Shown: positions 36,357 to 44,158 of the stretch, one piece after another
Numbering within the stretch: position 1 is the first letter of the stretch
How the letters are laid out: each line of letters opens with the position of its first letter
NCBI GenBank assembly: GCA_002841315.1
Contig: PHEW01000003.1
Coordinates: forward strand, 310,001-374,000
DNA from: Actinobacteria bacterium HGW-Actinobacteria-4
GTDB taxonomy: Bacteria; Actinomycetota; Actinomycetes; Actinomycetales; Demequinaceae
DNA length: 64,000 bases
Direction: 5' to 3'
Position numbers and translations under genes: made by a program
The notes under the pieces: generated by a model
Told to the model about the DNA's origin: nothing
The model's input: the letters and a program-made list of their open reading frames with translations, nothing else
Database searches by the model: none

Positions 36357-37010
36357 TTGGACGTTGGCGTCCTCACCGTAGTCTGCTTGCTGCTCGGAGT
36401 CCTCGCGATCCGTGCCGGCGCTCGTGCGCTCTCGAAGCGGAACGAGTCTGAGGGGCGGGCGGGACGCGCGTGGTGGGCGGTCGTGGTGATGGTTGCCGGG
36501 TTGACAGCGTGGTTTGTCGAGGCGAGTCATCAGCAGCGACAGTTCTTGACGTCCGACGCGCTATCCGTGCTGACAGAAAACCCCGACGCGCGCGCCAACT
36601 GCAAGCGATTCACTGAGTCGCTCCTTGATACCAGCCAGTTCGATGGCTTCGTGTACTGGGACAACCTGGGCGTCGCACACTTCAAGGGGCACATCTGCAA
36701 GGACCTTGCGGCGTATGCGCGCGGCGGACAGGCCAACCCCACGCTGGATCAAGTGGCTGCAGTGGTGCTCGTCGCGCATGAGTCTCAGCACATGCTCAAC
36801 ATCCGCAGCGAGTCGGTTGCCGAGTGCAATGCGGTTCAGGACGCGCATAAGGTCGCCATGCACCTAGGTGCCACGATGGAACAGGCGTTGGCGCTGCAGG
36901 CGAGGTACTTCGTGGAGATCTATCCGCATCAGCGATCCGAGTACGTCTCGCGGGAGTGTCGCGAGGGGGGTTCCCTCGACATCTACCCTGATCGCACCGA
37001 GTTCCCCTAG
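36357..37010 (+). CDS. Membrane-anchored putative HExxH metalloprotease
   Basis: Unknown 217-residue protein. Two N-terminal membrane helices (about 4-20 and 39-56) are followed by an exposed domain with the zincin motif HESQH (His141, Glu142, His145) and a downstream acidic cluster SESVAEC (Glu152 or Glu156 as possible third ligand). Four cysteines (82, 114, 157, 201) could form disulfides. The start is uncertain; TTG 36357 after GGAAGGGGG is the best upstream choice. A peptidase role is inference from the motif only. Confidence 0.65.
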   Translation: MDVGVLTVVCLLLGVLAIRAGARALSKRNESEGRAGRAWWAVVVMVAGLTAWFVEASHQQRQFLTSDALSVLTENPDARANCKRFTESLLDTSQFDGFVYWDNLGVAHFKGHICKDLAAYARGGQANPTLDQVAAVVLVAHESQHMLNIRSESVAECNAVQDAHKVAMHLGATMEQALALQARYFVEIYPHQRSEYVSRECREGGSLDIYPDRTEFP

Positions 37011-37023
37011 GCCGCGCGCCCCA

Positions 37024-37061
37024 TTGACTTTGATTCGAACATGTGTTCGACTAGGTAGATG
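37024..37061 (+). promoter_or_regulatory. SOS (LexA) box and promoter of the radical SAM gene
   Basis: TCGAACATGTGTTCGA at 37035-37050 is a perfect 16-bp match to the actinobacterial LexA box TCGAAC-N4-GTTCGA. TTGACT at 37024-37029 (-35) and TCGACT at 37047-37052 (-10, 17-bp spacer) flank or overlap it. ATG 37059 is six bases after the -10, so the transcript is probably leaderless and LexA would cover the promoter. Confidence 0.85.
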
Positions 37062-38141
37062 CGATGGAACGCCCAGGACATCAGCGTCGAGACCAGCAAC
37101 GCTCTCCCAGGCCTCGCGCGGCTCGCCACCTTGGTTCGCAGTGTTCAGACGCCAGGTTTTGAAGGGATCACCTTTCACGAGGTCCTTGCCAAGAGTGCGC
37201 TCAACAAGGTGCACAACAGTTCGATGCCCTTTGGGTGGACCATCAACCCCTACCGAGGCTGCAGCCACGCGTGCGTCTATTGCTTTGCGCGCTCGTCCCA
37301 CACGTACCTCAACCTCGACGCCGGCGTGGACTTCGACAGTCAGATCGTCGTCAAGGTCAATGTGGCTGAGGTCCTTGCCAAGGAACTCGCCAAGCGCAGC
37401 TGGACCCGAGAGCCTGTGGCCCTTGGCACCAACACCGATCCCTACCAGCGAGCAGAAGGCAAGTATCAGCTGATGCCAGGGGTCATCGATGCGCTTGCTG
37501 CGGCCGACACCCCGTTCAGCATCCTTACTAAGGGCACGCTGCTCAGGCGAGACGTGCCTCAACTGGTGAGGGCAAGCGAGCGCGTCTCGGTTGATGTGGC
37601 GATGTCTATTGCGGTGTTTGACAATGACCTCCAGCAGTCGATCGAACCCGGCACGCCCACAACGGCCGCGCGCCTCGCGACAGTGCGTGCCGCGAGCGAG
37701 GCCGGACTCGAGGTTGCGGTGTTCATGATGCCGATCCTGCCGTTTCTTACCGACACCGAGGAGCACCTGGACCGCGCGCTCACCCAGGTGGCCGCAGCGG
37801 GCGCGACGTCGGTGACCTACAGTGCGCTCCACCTGCGCCCGGGAATCAAAGAGTGGTACGCGGCGTGGCTCGCTCGAGCACGCCCGGACTTGATTCCCCG
37901 TTACCGTGACCTCTATGGAGCGGAGTCGAACGCGCCCCGCGAATACCGGCGTTGGTTGGCTGCGCGCATGAAGCCACTCATCGACAAGCATGGGCTGAGG
38001 CGCGTACCGGAGGATCCCTCCGTGGGCGGGGTGTTGAGTAATGCAGTGCCTCGCGTCAGTGCGCGCGACGACAACGGGGAGTGGCGACGGGACGGCTACG
38101 GCTCGCGATCGAGCCCTGAACTCGCGCCCACCCTTTTCTAG
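37059..38141 (+). CDS. SOS-regulated radical SAM protein (Rv2578c/SplB-like)
   Basis: Radical SAM enzyme related to spore photoproduct lyase. 360 residues with the cluster motif Cys68-x3-Cys72-x2-Cys75 in GCSHACVYCFAR, preceded by NPYRGC. ALGTNTDPYQRAE and SILTKGTLLRRD follow the family pattern of Rv2578c-type proteins. A perfect LexA box lies in its promoter, so expression on DNA damage is expected and a DNA-repair role is plausible. The exact substrate is unknown. The next gene starts 27 bp downstream. Confidence 0.92.
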   Translation: MRWNAQDISVETSNALPGLARLATLVRSVQTPGFEGITFHEVLAKSALNKVHNSSMPFGWTINPYRGCSHACVYCFARSSHTYLNLDAGVDFDSQIVVKVNVAEVLAKELAKRSWTREPVALGTNTDPYQRAEGKYQLMPGVIDALAAADTPFSILTKGTLLRRDVPQLVRASERVSVDVAMSIAVFDNDLQQSIEPGTPTTAARLATVRAASEAGLEVAVFMMPILPFLTDTEEHLDRALTQVAAAGATSVTYSALHLRPGIKEWYAAWLARARPDLIPRYRDLYGAESNAPREYRRWLAARMKPLIDKHGLRRVPEDPSVGGVLSNAVPRVSARDDNGEWRRDGYGSRSSPELAPTLF

Positions 38142-38168
38142 CGGGTTGCTACCAGTAAGAATGGAGGG

Positions 38169-38756
38169 GTGGCGACGGTCAACCTCTATTGGATTCCGCT
38201 TGGCGCGGGCGGGAACGGGTTCGTTCGCACCAACGGGAGGCTCTACGAGGCGCTCGCCGCGCGGCGAGATCGACGAACACCCCTTGCGCTCTATCACAGT
38301 GCCCTCACGGTGGAGCTCGAGGGTCACGCATTCGTGATCGAGAATGCATGGCCCAGCCCTGACGCCGACACTTCGTCGCGCGGTGTTGTGGTGGAAGGTC
38401 CGGTATTCGCTACCTGGGCGAGCCGTTGGCGAGCGTTTCGCTACGAGGTGCGATGTTGGGAAGGTGGCGAGATTCCAGACATCGGTCATGCCGTTGGCGG
38501 GCCGTGTGTGGTGTCTCGAGATCCCGCGTTGGCCGAGAGGATTCTCGCCTCTGCGCCATCGGTGCCCGCCTTGCGGTGGGGGAGGGTGGTGCCGGGAACG
38601 GCGGACATGTGGAACTCAAACTCGACCATCGCTTGGTTGCTCTCGGTCTGTGGCGTGCAGAGCGACGCGCTAAGGCCCCCGCCTCAGGGCCGGGCACCAG
38701 GGTGGGAGGCGGGTCTGACGGTTGCGCTTCGCGCCCACGTGGCAGCAGGGGACTAA
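38169..38756 (+). CDS. Conserved hypothetical protein
   Basis: A 195-residue soluble protein. The opening VNLYWIPLGAGGNGFVRTNGR looks like a conserved actinobacterial family that I know only as hypothetical. WNSNSTIAWLL near residues 147-157 is another conserved-looking stretch, and a cysteine lies just after it. GTG 38169 has AAGAAT six bases upstream and GGAGGG abutting the start. It follows the SOS-regulated radical SAM gene by 27 bp and could share its transcript, but has its own possible -10. Confidence 0.8.
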   Translation: MATVNLYWIPLGAGGNGFVRTNGRLYEALAARRDRRTPLALYHSALTVELEGHAFVIENAWPSPDADTSSRGVVVEGPVFATWASRWRAFRYEVRCWEGGEIPDIGHAVGGPCVVSRDPALAERILASAPSVPALRWGRVVPGTADMWNSNSTIAWLLSVCGVQSDALRPPPQGRAPGWEAGLTVALRAHVAAGD

Positions 38757-38797
38757 GGTCACTGTGGGTGGACGTACGATAGAGCGAGAATTAGATG

Positions 38798-38822
38798 GAT
38801 ATCGAATTACTCTCGCGAGGAG
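38798..38822 (+). promoter_or_regulatory. Dyad and ribosome site deciding the permease start
   Basis: GATATC at 38798-38803 centres an imperfect dyad in an A/T-rich stretch (about 38790-38809). GAGGAG at 38817-38822 lies 11 bases before ATG 38834. This favours translation from 38834 rather than from the ATG at 38795 inside the dyad. The dyad might bind an ArsR-type repressor; inference. Confidence 0.4.
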
Positions 38823-38833
38823 CACGACCCGAC

Positions 38834-39883
38834 ATGACACTGGTTGACCACGTACCCCGAACTCGACGGCGGATTGGCCTGGTTCTCGCCGGAGGGGCGG
38901 CCGTGTGGGTCGCCGCGTACATCGTCAACGAGAACGTCTGGGATGGGGTGTTTCACGGAGCGCTCGGCCTCGCGCCCCATGCCCCAGTGACTGAGTCCAT
39001 TCACTTCTTCTTCTACGACACCGCGAAGATCGCGTTGCTCCTGATCGGAATCATCTTTGTGGTGACCTTGCTGAGGTCCTTCATGAGCGTCGAGCGCACG
39101 CGCGCGCTGCTTGGCGGCAAGCGCGAGGGTGTGGGCAACGTCATGGCTGCGGGCCTTGGTGGCGTGACACCGTTCTGTTCGTGTAGCGCGGTACCTGCGT
39201 TCATCGGCTTCGTGTCAGCGGGTGTTCCCATCGGCGTCACACTCAGCTTCCTCATCGCGAGTCCATTGGTAAGCGAGATCGCCGTAGGCATGCTGTGGGT
39301 GATGTTCGGATGGGAGATCGCGCTCCTTTATGTGGCCGCTGGCCTCGCGGTGGCCATCGTCGCCGGTTGGGTGCTGGGCCGCATGCGTGTCGAGAGGTGG
39401 GTTGAGCCGTTCGTGTTCCAGGTCACCTTGCACGGCGAAGTGGTTGACATGACCGCGGGCCTGACGCTCCAGCAGCGTGTGCAGATCGCGCTCAGTGAAG
39501 TCGGCACAGTCATCGGCAAGATTTGGCCGTACCTGCTGGTCGGCGTAGGCCTTGGCGCGATCATCCATGGCTGGGTCCCGGCGGACTTCTTTGCGACCAA
39601 TGCCGGCGCGGACAACCCGTTAGGGGTGGTCGTTGCGGTCGGCACGGGTGTGCCCCTGTACTCGAATGCCGCCGGGATCATGCCGTTGGTCGAAGTGCTG
39701 TTCGACAAGGGCCTGCCCATGGGCACCCTACTTGCGTTCATGATGAGCGTAGTCGCGCTGTCGATACCCGAGATGATCCTGCTGAAGCGTGTGTTGAAGA
39801 TTCAGCTCGTCGGAATCTTCGCGGGGGTGGTCGCTGTCGCCATCATCGGGGTTGGTTATCTGTTCAACATGGTCCTCGCATAG
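38834..39883 (+). CDS. Permease of the ArsP/DUF318 family (PF03773)
   Basis: Integral membrane permease with about eight to ten helices. The family motif TPFCSCSAVPAFIGF carries the conserved Cys pair, and VPLYSNAAGIMPLVE is the mirrored motif of the second half. Relatives export organoarsenicals or have unknown substrates. I chose ATG 38834 (349 residues) from the GAGGAG site; 38795 is the alternative. The thioredoxin-like gene follows by 32 bp, a common pairing that suggests thiol or metalloid chemistry. Confidence 0.9.
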   Translation: MTLVDHVPRTRRRIGLVLAGGAAVWVAAYIVNENVWDGVFHGALGLAPHAPVTESIHFFFYDTAKIALLLIGIIFVVTLLRSFMSVERTRALLGGKREGVGNVMAAGLGGVTPFCSCSAVPAFIGFVSAGVPIGVTLSFLIASPLVSEIAVGMLWVMFGWEIALLYVAAGLAVAIVAGWVLGRMRVERWVEPFVFQVTLHGEVVDMTAGLTLQQRVQIALSEVGTVIGKIWPYLLVGVGLGAIIHGWVPADFFATNAGADNPLGVVVAVGTGVPLYSNAAGIMPLVEVLFDKGLPMGTLLAFMMSVVALSIPEMILLKRVLKIQLVGIFAGVVAVAIIGVGYLFNMVLA

Positions 39884-39915
39884 CGCAGGGATTCCTTAGG
39901 CAGGGAGCACACATC

Positions 39916-40161
39916 ATGATCATCAAAGTACTGGGACCGGGCTGCGGCAACTGCAAGCGCCTCGAATCTAACGTGGCTGCCGCCCTGGCGGAGTCGGGGG
40001 TCGACGCGACAGTGGAGAAGGTAACTGACTACGCGGAGATCGCCGGATACGGCATCGCGAGCACGCCGGGCCTGGTGATCGACGACACGGTCGTCATGAG
40101 CGGACGCGTCGCGACGGTCGCCGAGATCTTTGCCTTGCTCGACGCTACTTCTCAGGCGTGA
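39916..40161 (+). CDS. Small thioredoxin-fold redox protein
   Basis: An 81-residue thioredoxin-like protein of the TIGR00412 type. The redox motif CGNC (residues 10-13, in GPGCGNCKRL) and the cis-Pro segment STPGLVID are visible. ATG 39916 has AGGGAG nine bases upstream. It follows the ArsP-type permease and probably acts with it, for example by reducing a substrate or the permease Cys pair. Proteins of this size lacking an N-terminal extension are cytoplasmic. Confidence 0.9.
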   Translation: MIIKVLGPGCGNCKRLESNVAAALAESGVDATVEKVTDYAEIAGYGIASTPGLVIDDTVVMSGRVATVAEIFALLDATSQA

Positions 40162-40162
40162 C

Positions 40163-40813
40163 CTAGAAACCGCCGCACAAGTGGCTCCACTGCGTTCCGG
40201 CTCCGGGGCCCCACTGCAGTAGGTCGACGACGGCGGAGCCGTCGCTGATCGCGAACACGTACTTGGAGTCGCTGTCCGGGTCCTCGACGGTGATCGTCGT
40301 CAAGGTACCCGCGCCCAGGTCTTCCCAGGTTCCCACCACTCCGGAGGGGTGCGCTGCGAGAACGGCTGCCTGCGTGCTCCCAACACCCACGCCCTCCGCG
40401 TTGCGGGGGAAGGGTGCGCCGTCGGCGGCCAAGAACCGGTTCGTGTAGAAGAAGCTCACGCCGTTACTCGTGTCGCGCGAGTCGGTGAACGCGTACGTGG
40501 TGGCGATCTCGGTGTTCCACACCGCACCAAACCAGGGGCATTCCTCGATACCAGCAACGGGCATGTTGAGTTGGGCACTCATCTGGTCCCACGTCGCACC
40601 AATCTGGGCTTCCTCAAAGAAGGTGAATCCATAGTCAGCGCTCGGTGCGACGGGCTCTACGGGACCCGCGGAGGGCTCGGCCGTGACGACAACCGTCACG
40701 ACGGGCGCAGGGGTACCCGGACCGTCGGAGGGGTCTGGGTCAGTCGGTGAGCATGCCGTCAGAGTGACAGCGGCGGCAAGGCCTACGAGGGCGTAGATGG
40801 TGACGTTCTTCAT
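40163..40813 (-). CDS. Putative lipoprotein, paralogue of the one at 41178
   Basis: A 216-residue secreted lipoprotein of unknown function. The signal peptide ends in the lipobox LTAC, then comes a Pro/Thr/Val linker and a folded domain with two cysteines at corresponding places to its paralogue (EECPWFGA and the C-terminal HLCGGF). Shared patterns with the protein at 41178-41894 include WDQMSAQL/THSQLGPA, VGSTQAAVLAAHP/LGTSTESVIAAFP, and QWGPGAGTQW/RWGAPSVATGW. ATG 40813 follows AGGAG. The 211 bases to the tRNA hold only a 6-bp hairpin (GGTGTC/GACACC, 40904-40921). Confidence 0.85.
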   Translation of the reverse strand: MKNVTIYALVGLAAAVTLTACSPTDPDPSDGPGTPAPVVTVVVTAEPSAGPVEPVAPSADYGFTFFEEAQIGATWDQMSAQLNMPVAGIEECPWFGAVWNTEIATTYAFTDSRDTSNGVSFFYTNRFLAADGAPFPRNAEGVGVGSTQAAVLAAHPSGVVGTWEDLGAGTLTTITVEDPDSDSKYVFAISDGSAVVDLLQWGPGAGTQWSHLCGGF

Positions 40814-41024
40814 GGGGACTCCTGAGTACGAGGGACGGTACAAACACGACGGACAAGAGGGGCACTGAGGTTGACACGACGGACCGCACGATTGTGGAAC
40901 CGAGGTGTCCGCACCGACACCATAGATGCAGGCTAATGGCTGGATGACCCTGTGGGAAGAGCCAAGTACAGATCGGTCTCCAAACCAGGTATCGTAGGGG
41001 AGCGCCCTCTGGCGTAGGCACCAA

Positions 41025-41106
41025 GTCTCGGTGGCGGAACTGGCAGACGCGCACGGCTCAAACCCGTGTGCCTTCGGGCGTGAGGGTTCAATTCCCTCCC
41101 GGGACA
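41025..41106 (+). tRNA. tRNA-Leu (anticodon CAA)
   Basis: Full cloverleaf: acceptor GTCTCGG (41025-41031) pairs with CCGGGAC (41099-41105, one G-T pair) with discriminator A. The anticodon stem is CACGG/CCGTG with loop CTCAAAC, so anticodon CAA (41059-41061) reads UUG. The long variable arm (TGCCTTCGGGCG) marks a class II tRNA, and the T-arm is GAGGGTTCAATTCCCTC. CCA is not encoded. Lies between two paralogous lipoprotein genes. A possible -10 TATCGT is at 40990-40995. Confidence 0.97.
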
Positions 41107-41177
41107 CTCTGTGATGGGTAGCGCGCACCTGCTCATTCAAGAGCTGGCTCCTCAGTGGCACTGGGGTCGCAACAGCG

Positions 41178-41894
41178 CTAGGTGCCCGGTTCGGATTCCC
41201 AGTTGAAGGGCGCGGGCCCTTCGCTACAACGCTCGTGCACCCAACCCGTCGCAACACTGGGAGCACCCCAGCGGATGTCAACCACAACGTCATCTCGAGT
41301 CGCGATCACCATGACGACTCCGTCACGGTCGATCGAATAGAGGGTGTAGACCTCGTTGAAGTACTCCGCGAGGTATTCGCTCGTGACGGCATCAGGGAAC
41401 GCCGCGATCACGGACTCGGTGGAAGTCCCCAACTGCAAACCCGACGGACCGACCGGGCCGTAGGGGGAGTCAAGACCCGCGAGCGGGCCCGCCTGAAGCC
41501 CGAACTCGGTGGCGAGCGCCTCTCCAGTGCCCGGATCCGTCGTCACACCGGAGCTCCACAGCACCCATGGTGCCTCGTCCGCGCGCCCTGGCCACTCTGA
41601 GTAGCGGTAGTCGCCGTCAAGGGGGCATCCATCCATCGCCATCCCCGTCGCGGGGCCTAGCTGCGAGTGCGTGACGCCCAACGGGACACCGTCAAAGTGG
41701 TCCCAGCCAAAGGTCCGCTCCGATGCGGGTGTAGGGTTTGCGGGCGTCGCCAACGGTACCGGCGTCAGGGCTGGTGGCGCAGGGCTCTCCAGCTGTGATG
41801 GCCACGGCTCGGGGGGTGAGTCGCATGCACTCACGGTGACAAGGGTGAGCACAGCGACAACAGCGCGTAGCGGACCTCGCCTATTCCACTTCAT
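41178..41894 (-). CDS. Putative lipoprotein, paralogue of the one at 40163
   Basis: A 238-residue secreted lipoprotein. The basic N-terminus and hydrophobic segment end in the lipobox VSAC, followed by a Pro-rich linker and a domain with MDGCPLDGDY and the C-terminal HERCSEG. Similarity to the 40163-40813 product is visible along the whole folded domain, so this is an old tandem duplication now separated by tRNA-Leu. No function can be assigned. It is downstream of the xyl operon terminator on the same strand. Confidence 0.85.
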   Translation of the reverse strand: MKWNRRGPLRAVVAVLTLVTVSACDSPPEPWPSQLESPAPPALTPVPLATPANPTPASERTFGWDHFDGVPLGVTHSQLGPATGMAMDGCPLDGDYRYSEWPGRADEAPWVLWSSGVTTDPGTGEALATEFGLQAGPLAGLDSPYGPVGPSGLQLGTSTESVIAAFPDAVTSEYLAEYFNEVYTLYSIDRDGVVMVIATRDDVVVDIRWGAPSVATGWVHERCSEGPAPFNWESEPGT

Positions 41895-41944
41895 GGTGTT
41901 CGCCGCATCATGCCATCAGTATGTGCACGCGGTGGCCGCCACGC

Positions 41945-41982
41945 AAAAGGCGGGCCGGCGCGACAGGAGCGCACAGCCCGCC
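41945..41982 (-). terminator. Terminator of the sugar ABC operon
   Basis: On the minus strand GGCGGGC (41982-41976) pairs with GCCCGCC (41955-41949) and is followed directly by TTTT (41948-41945). It lies 27 bases after the permease stop. Confidence 0.8.
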
Positions 41983-42008
41983 CTTACGGGTGGATCTGAA
42001 AAGGGGGA

Positions 42009-43250
42009 TCAGGCCCGACCATGAGAGGCGCGCGAGCGCCTTGACAGCGAGTCCACAATGACGGCGAGAAGTAGCACGACGCCGGTGACCATGTAGCGCA
42101 CCGACGAATCGAGGTTGAGCAGCGTGAGGCCGCTCGAGATCGACATGATGACGATGATGCCCAGCAGTGCGGACCACGCGCTGCCGCGACCACCAAACAG
42201 GCTGGTTCCTCCGATAACGGCGGCCGCGATGGCCGTGAGGTTGGTGTCTCCGCCGCCACTGGCCTGGTTTGCTGCCGCGAGGCGCGCGGCAGCGAAGAGT
42301 CCGCCTAGAGCCGCCAGCGTGGTGGCGACCATGAACACGGAGATGTAGACGCGGTTGACATGAATCCCCGCACGGCGTGCTGCCTCGACGTTGCCGCCAA
42401 CGGCATAGATGGAGCGTCCCCATGTGGTGCGGGTGAGGAGGTAGTTGAAGAGCACCACGAGTGCCACGAAGGTCACGAACATCACGCCGATGCCGCGGCC
42501 GGTGTTGAGGTGTCTGCAGCCGAACACCAGCACCGCGAGCAACAGTCCTGCCTTGATGGAGATCTCGACGATGGAAGTCGATGAGAGGCCTGCAGCTTCC
42601 CGTCGCCGCGAGGACAAGAATCTGGAGCCGAAGTACAAGCCTGCTGCGACAACGGACAGCACGTACGACAACCACGCCGGCAAGAACATCTGCTGCGCGA
42701 ACTGAACCACCCAGGAGTCGAAGGGCAGGTTGATGGAACCAAGGTTGCCAAGCACCCACAACTGCACACCAAGGAGCCCAAGCAGGCCGGCAAGGGTGAT
42801 CACGAAACTTGGGACGCCAAACCTGGTGAAGAGGAAGCCGTAGAGGGCGCCGATGCCCGTGCCGATCACGAGCGCGAACGCGATAGACACTCCCAAGGGC
42901 CATTGGTGAAGCACAAAGGTGACCGCGAGCACGGCGGCGGAGAGGCCACTGATGGAACCGATCGAGAGGTCGATCTGACCGAGGAGCAGCACCAGCACAA
43001 CTCCGAGCGCGATGGTCCCCACCGCAGCGCTCTGGAGCGCCAAGTTCACGAGGTTGCCTGAGGAAAGGAACCGAGGATTAAGTGTCTGGAACACTCCCCA
43101 AATCAGGATGACTCCAACGACCACCGGCACCGAGCCCAGATCGCCGTCGCTGATGCGCTTGCGGAACCCCTTGAGCTTCCCCATGATCCCCTGGACGTCA
43201 CCGGTGGGGGTGGCGGTCGCGACGGTCTCGGCGGCGGCCTTGCTGGTCAT
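42009..43250 (-). CDS. Sugar ABC transporter permease (XylH-like)
   Basis: Membrane channel of a CUT2-type importer for xylose or a similar monosaccharide. 413 residues, about ten to twelve helices. The family motifs are GQIDLSIGSISGLSAAV and GTSLFGGRGSAWSALLG, and the cytoplasmic EAA-like loop contains GGNVEAARRAGI. I chose ATG 43250, which overlaps the ATPase stop by 4 bp (ATGA); upstream extension would run into the ATPase gene in another frame. Confidence 0.93.
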   Translation of the reverse strand: MTSKAAAETVATATPTGDVQGIMGKLKGFRKRISDGDLGSVPVVVGVILIWGVFQTLNPRFLSSGNLVNLALQSAAVGTIALGVVLVLLLGQIDLSIGSISGLSAAVLAVTFVLHQWPLGVSIAFALVIGTGIGALYGFLFTRFGVPSFVITLAGLLGLLGVQLWVLGNLGSINLPFDSWVVQFAQQMFLPAWLSYVLSVVAAGLYFGSRFLSSRRREAAGLSSTSIVEISIKAGLLLAVLVFGCRHLNTGRGIGVMFVTFVALVVLFNYLLTRTTWGRSIYAVGGNVEAARRAGIHVNRVYISVFMVATTLAALGGLFAAARLAAANQASGGGDTNLTAIAAAVIGGTSLFGGRGSAWSALLGIIVIMSISSGLTLLNLDSSVRYMVTGVVLLLAVIVDSLSRRSRASHGRA

Positions 43251-44050
43251 TTCTTCCTTCTTTCGGTACTGGTGGCCGATGCTCGACGCGTCACTTCGTT
43301 GTCTGTGGCCCCGGTGATGGCGGCGATGATGTCTTCGTAGCTCACGTCTGGCATGCGGAAGTCGCCATTGTTGCGACCCAGGCGCAAGACCACCACTCGG
43401 TCTGCAACAGCCTGGACGTCCGCCATGTTGTGGCTGATGAGCACCACCCCGTGGCCACGCTCGCGCAGGCGCTCGATGAGATTGAGGACCTCGGCGGTTT
43501 GGGCGACGCCTAGCGCGGCAGTGGGCTCGTCGAGCACCACGACCGAAGGCTCTCCAATGAGCGACCGCGCTATCGCGACAGTCTGGCGCTGACCGCCAGA
43601 AAGCGAGGCGATAGGCGTGCGTACCGATGGAAGTTTGGCGGACAATTGCCGGAGCAGCTCCCACGAGCGCTGTTCCATCTCGACTTCGTTCATGGCAGCG
43701 GTGCCCACTTCACGACCGAGGAACAGGTTTGCGACCACATCAAGGTTGTCGCACAAGGCGAGGTCCTGGAACACCGTGGCGATTCCGAGTTCGCGTGAGT
43801 CGGAAGGGCTATTGATCGAGACCTTCTCGCGTTCAAAGAAGATCTCGCCGGACGTGGCAGGGTGCACGCCCGCGAGGATCTTGACCAAGGTGGACTTGCC
43901 TGCACCGTTGTCGCCAACGATGGCAACCACTTCGCCGGGGTAGATGTCGAGATCAACCTCCGTGAGTGCGTTGACGGCTCCGAAGGACTTGGAGATGTTG
44001 CGCAGAGAGAACATCGGGGTGTCCTCTGTGACCGGGGATTCAACCGTCAC
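43247..44050 (-). CDS. Sugar ABC transporter ATP-binding protein, single domain
   Basis: ATPase of the CUT2-type importer. Walker A GDNGAGKST, signature LSGGQRQ, Walker B VVLDEPTAALG and switch His in LISHN are all present. At 267 residues it has one ATPase domain, whereas most XylG/RbsA proteins have two; single-domain versions (FrcA type) act as homodimers. GTG 44050 with AGGCAGGA upstream. Overlaps the permease by 4 bp. Confidence 0.94.
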   Translation of the reverse strand: MTVESPVTEDTPMFSLRNISKSFGAVNALTEVDLDIYPGEVVAIVGDNGAGKSTLVKILAGVHPATSGEIFFEREKVSINSPSDSRELGIATVFQDLALCDNLDVVANLFLGREVGTAAMNEVEMEQRSWELLRQLSAKLPSVRTPIASLSGGQRQTVAIARSLIGEPSVVVLDEPTAALGVAQTAEVLNLIERLRERGHGVVLISHNMADVQAVADRVVVLRLGRNNGDFRMPDVSYEDIIAAITGATDNEVTRRASATSTERRKK

Positions 44051-44158
44051 TGTCCTGCCTCTTTCTTGGGGCTCGCGTCGCGTGAATGGATCTACAAGGA
44101 ACGGTACAGCCGACCGGGCGGAGGCGCGTCTCCAACCCGGCCGGCTGTGATGAAACTG

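Noticed and set aside
34811-36451. 546-codon open frame opposite the DUF4914 gene
   Set aside because: Antisense shadow with no family features; the minus-strand protein has a P-loop and a ribosome site.
36864-38489. 541-codon minus-strand frame opposite the radical SAM gene
   Set aside because: The plus-strand gene has the cluster motif, SOS promoter and family similarity; the minus frame has none.
40871-40876. TTGACA as a -35 for tRNA-Leu
   Set aside because: No -10 at suitable distance and about 150 bp from the tRNA.
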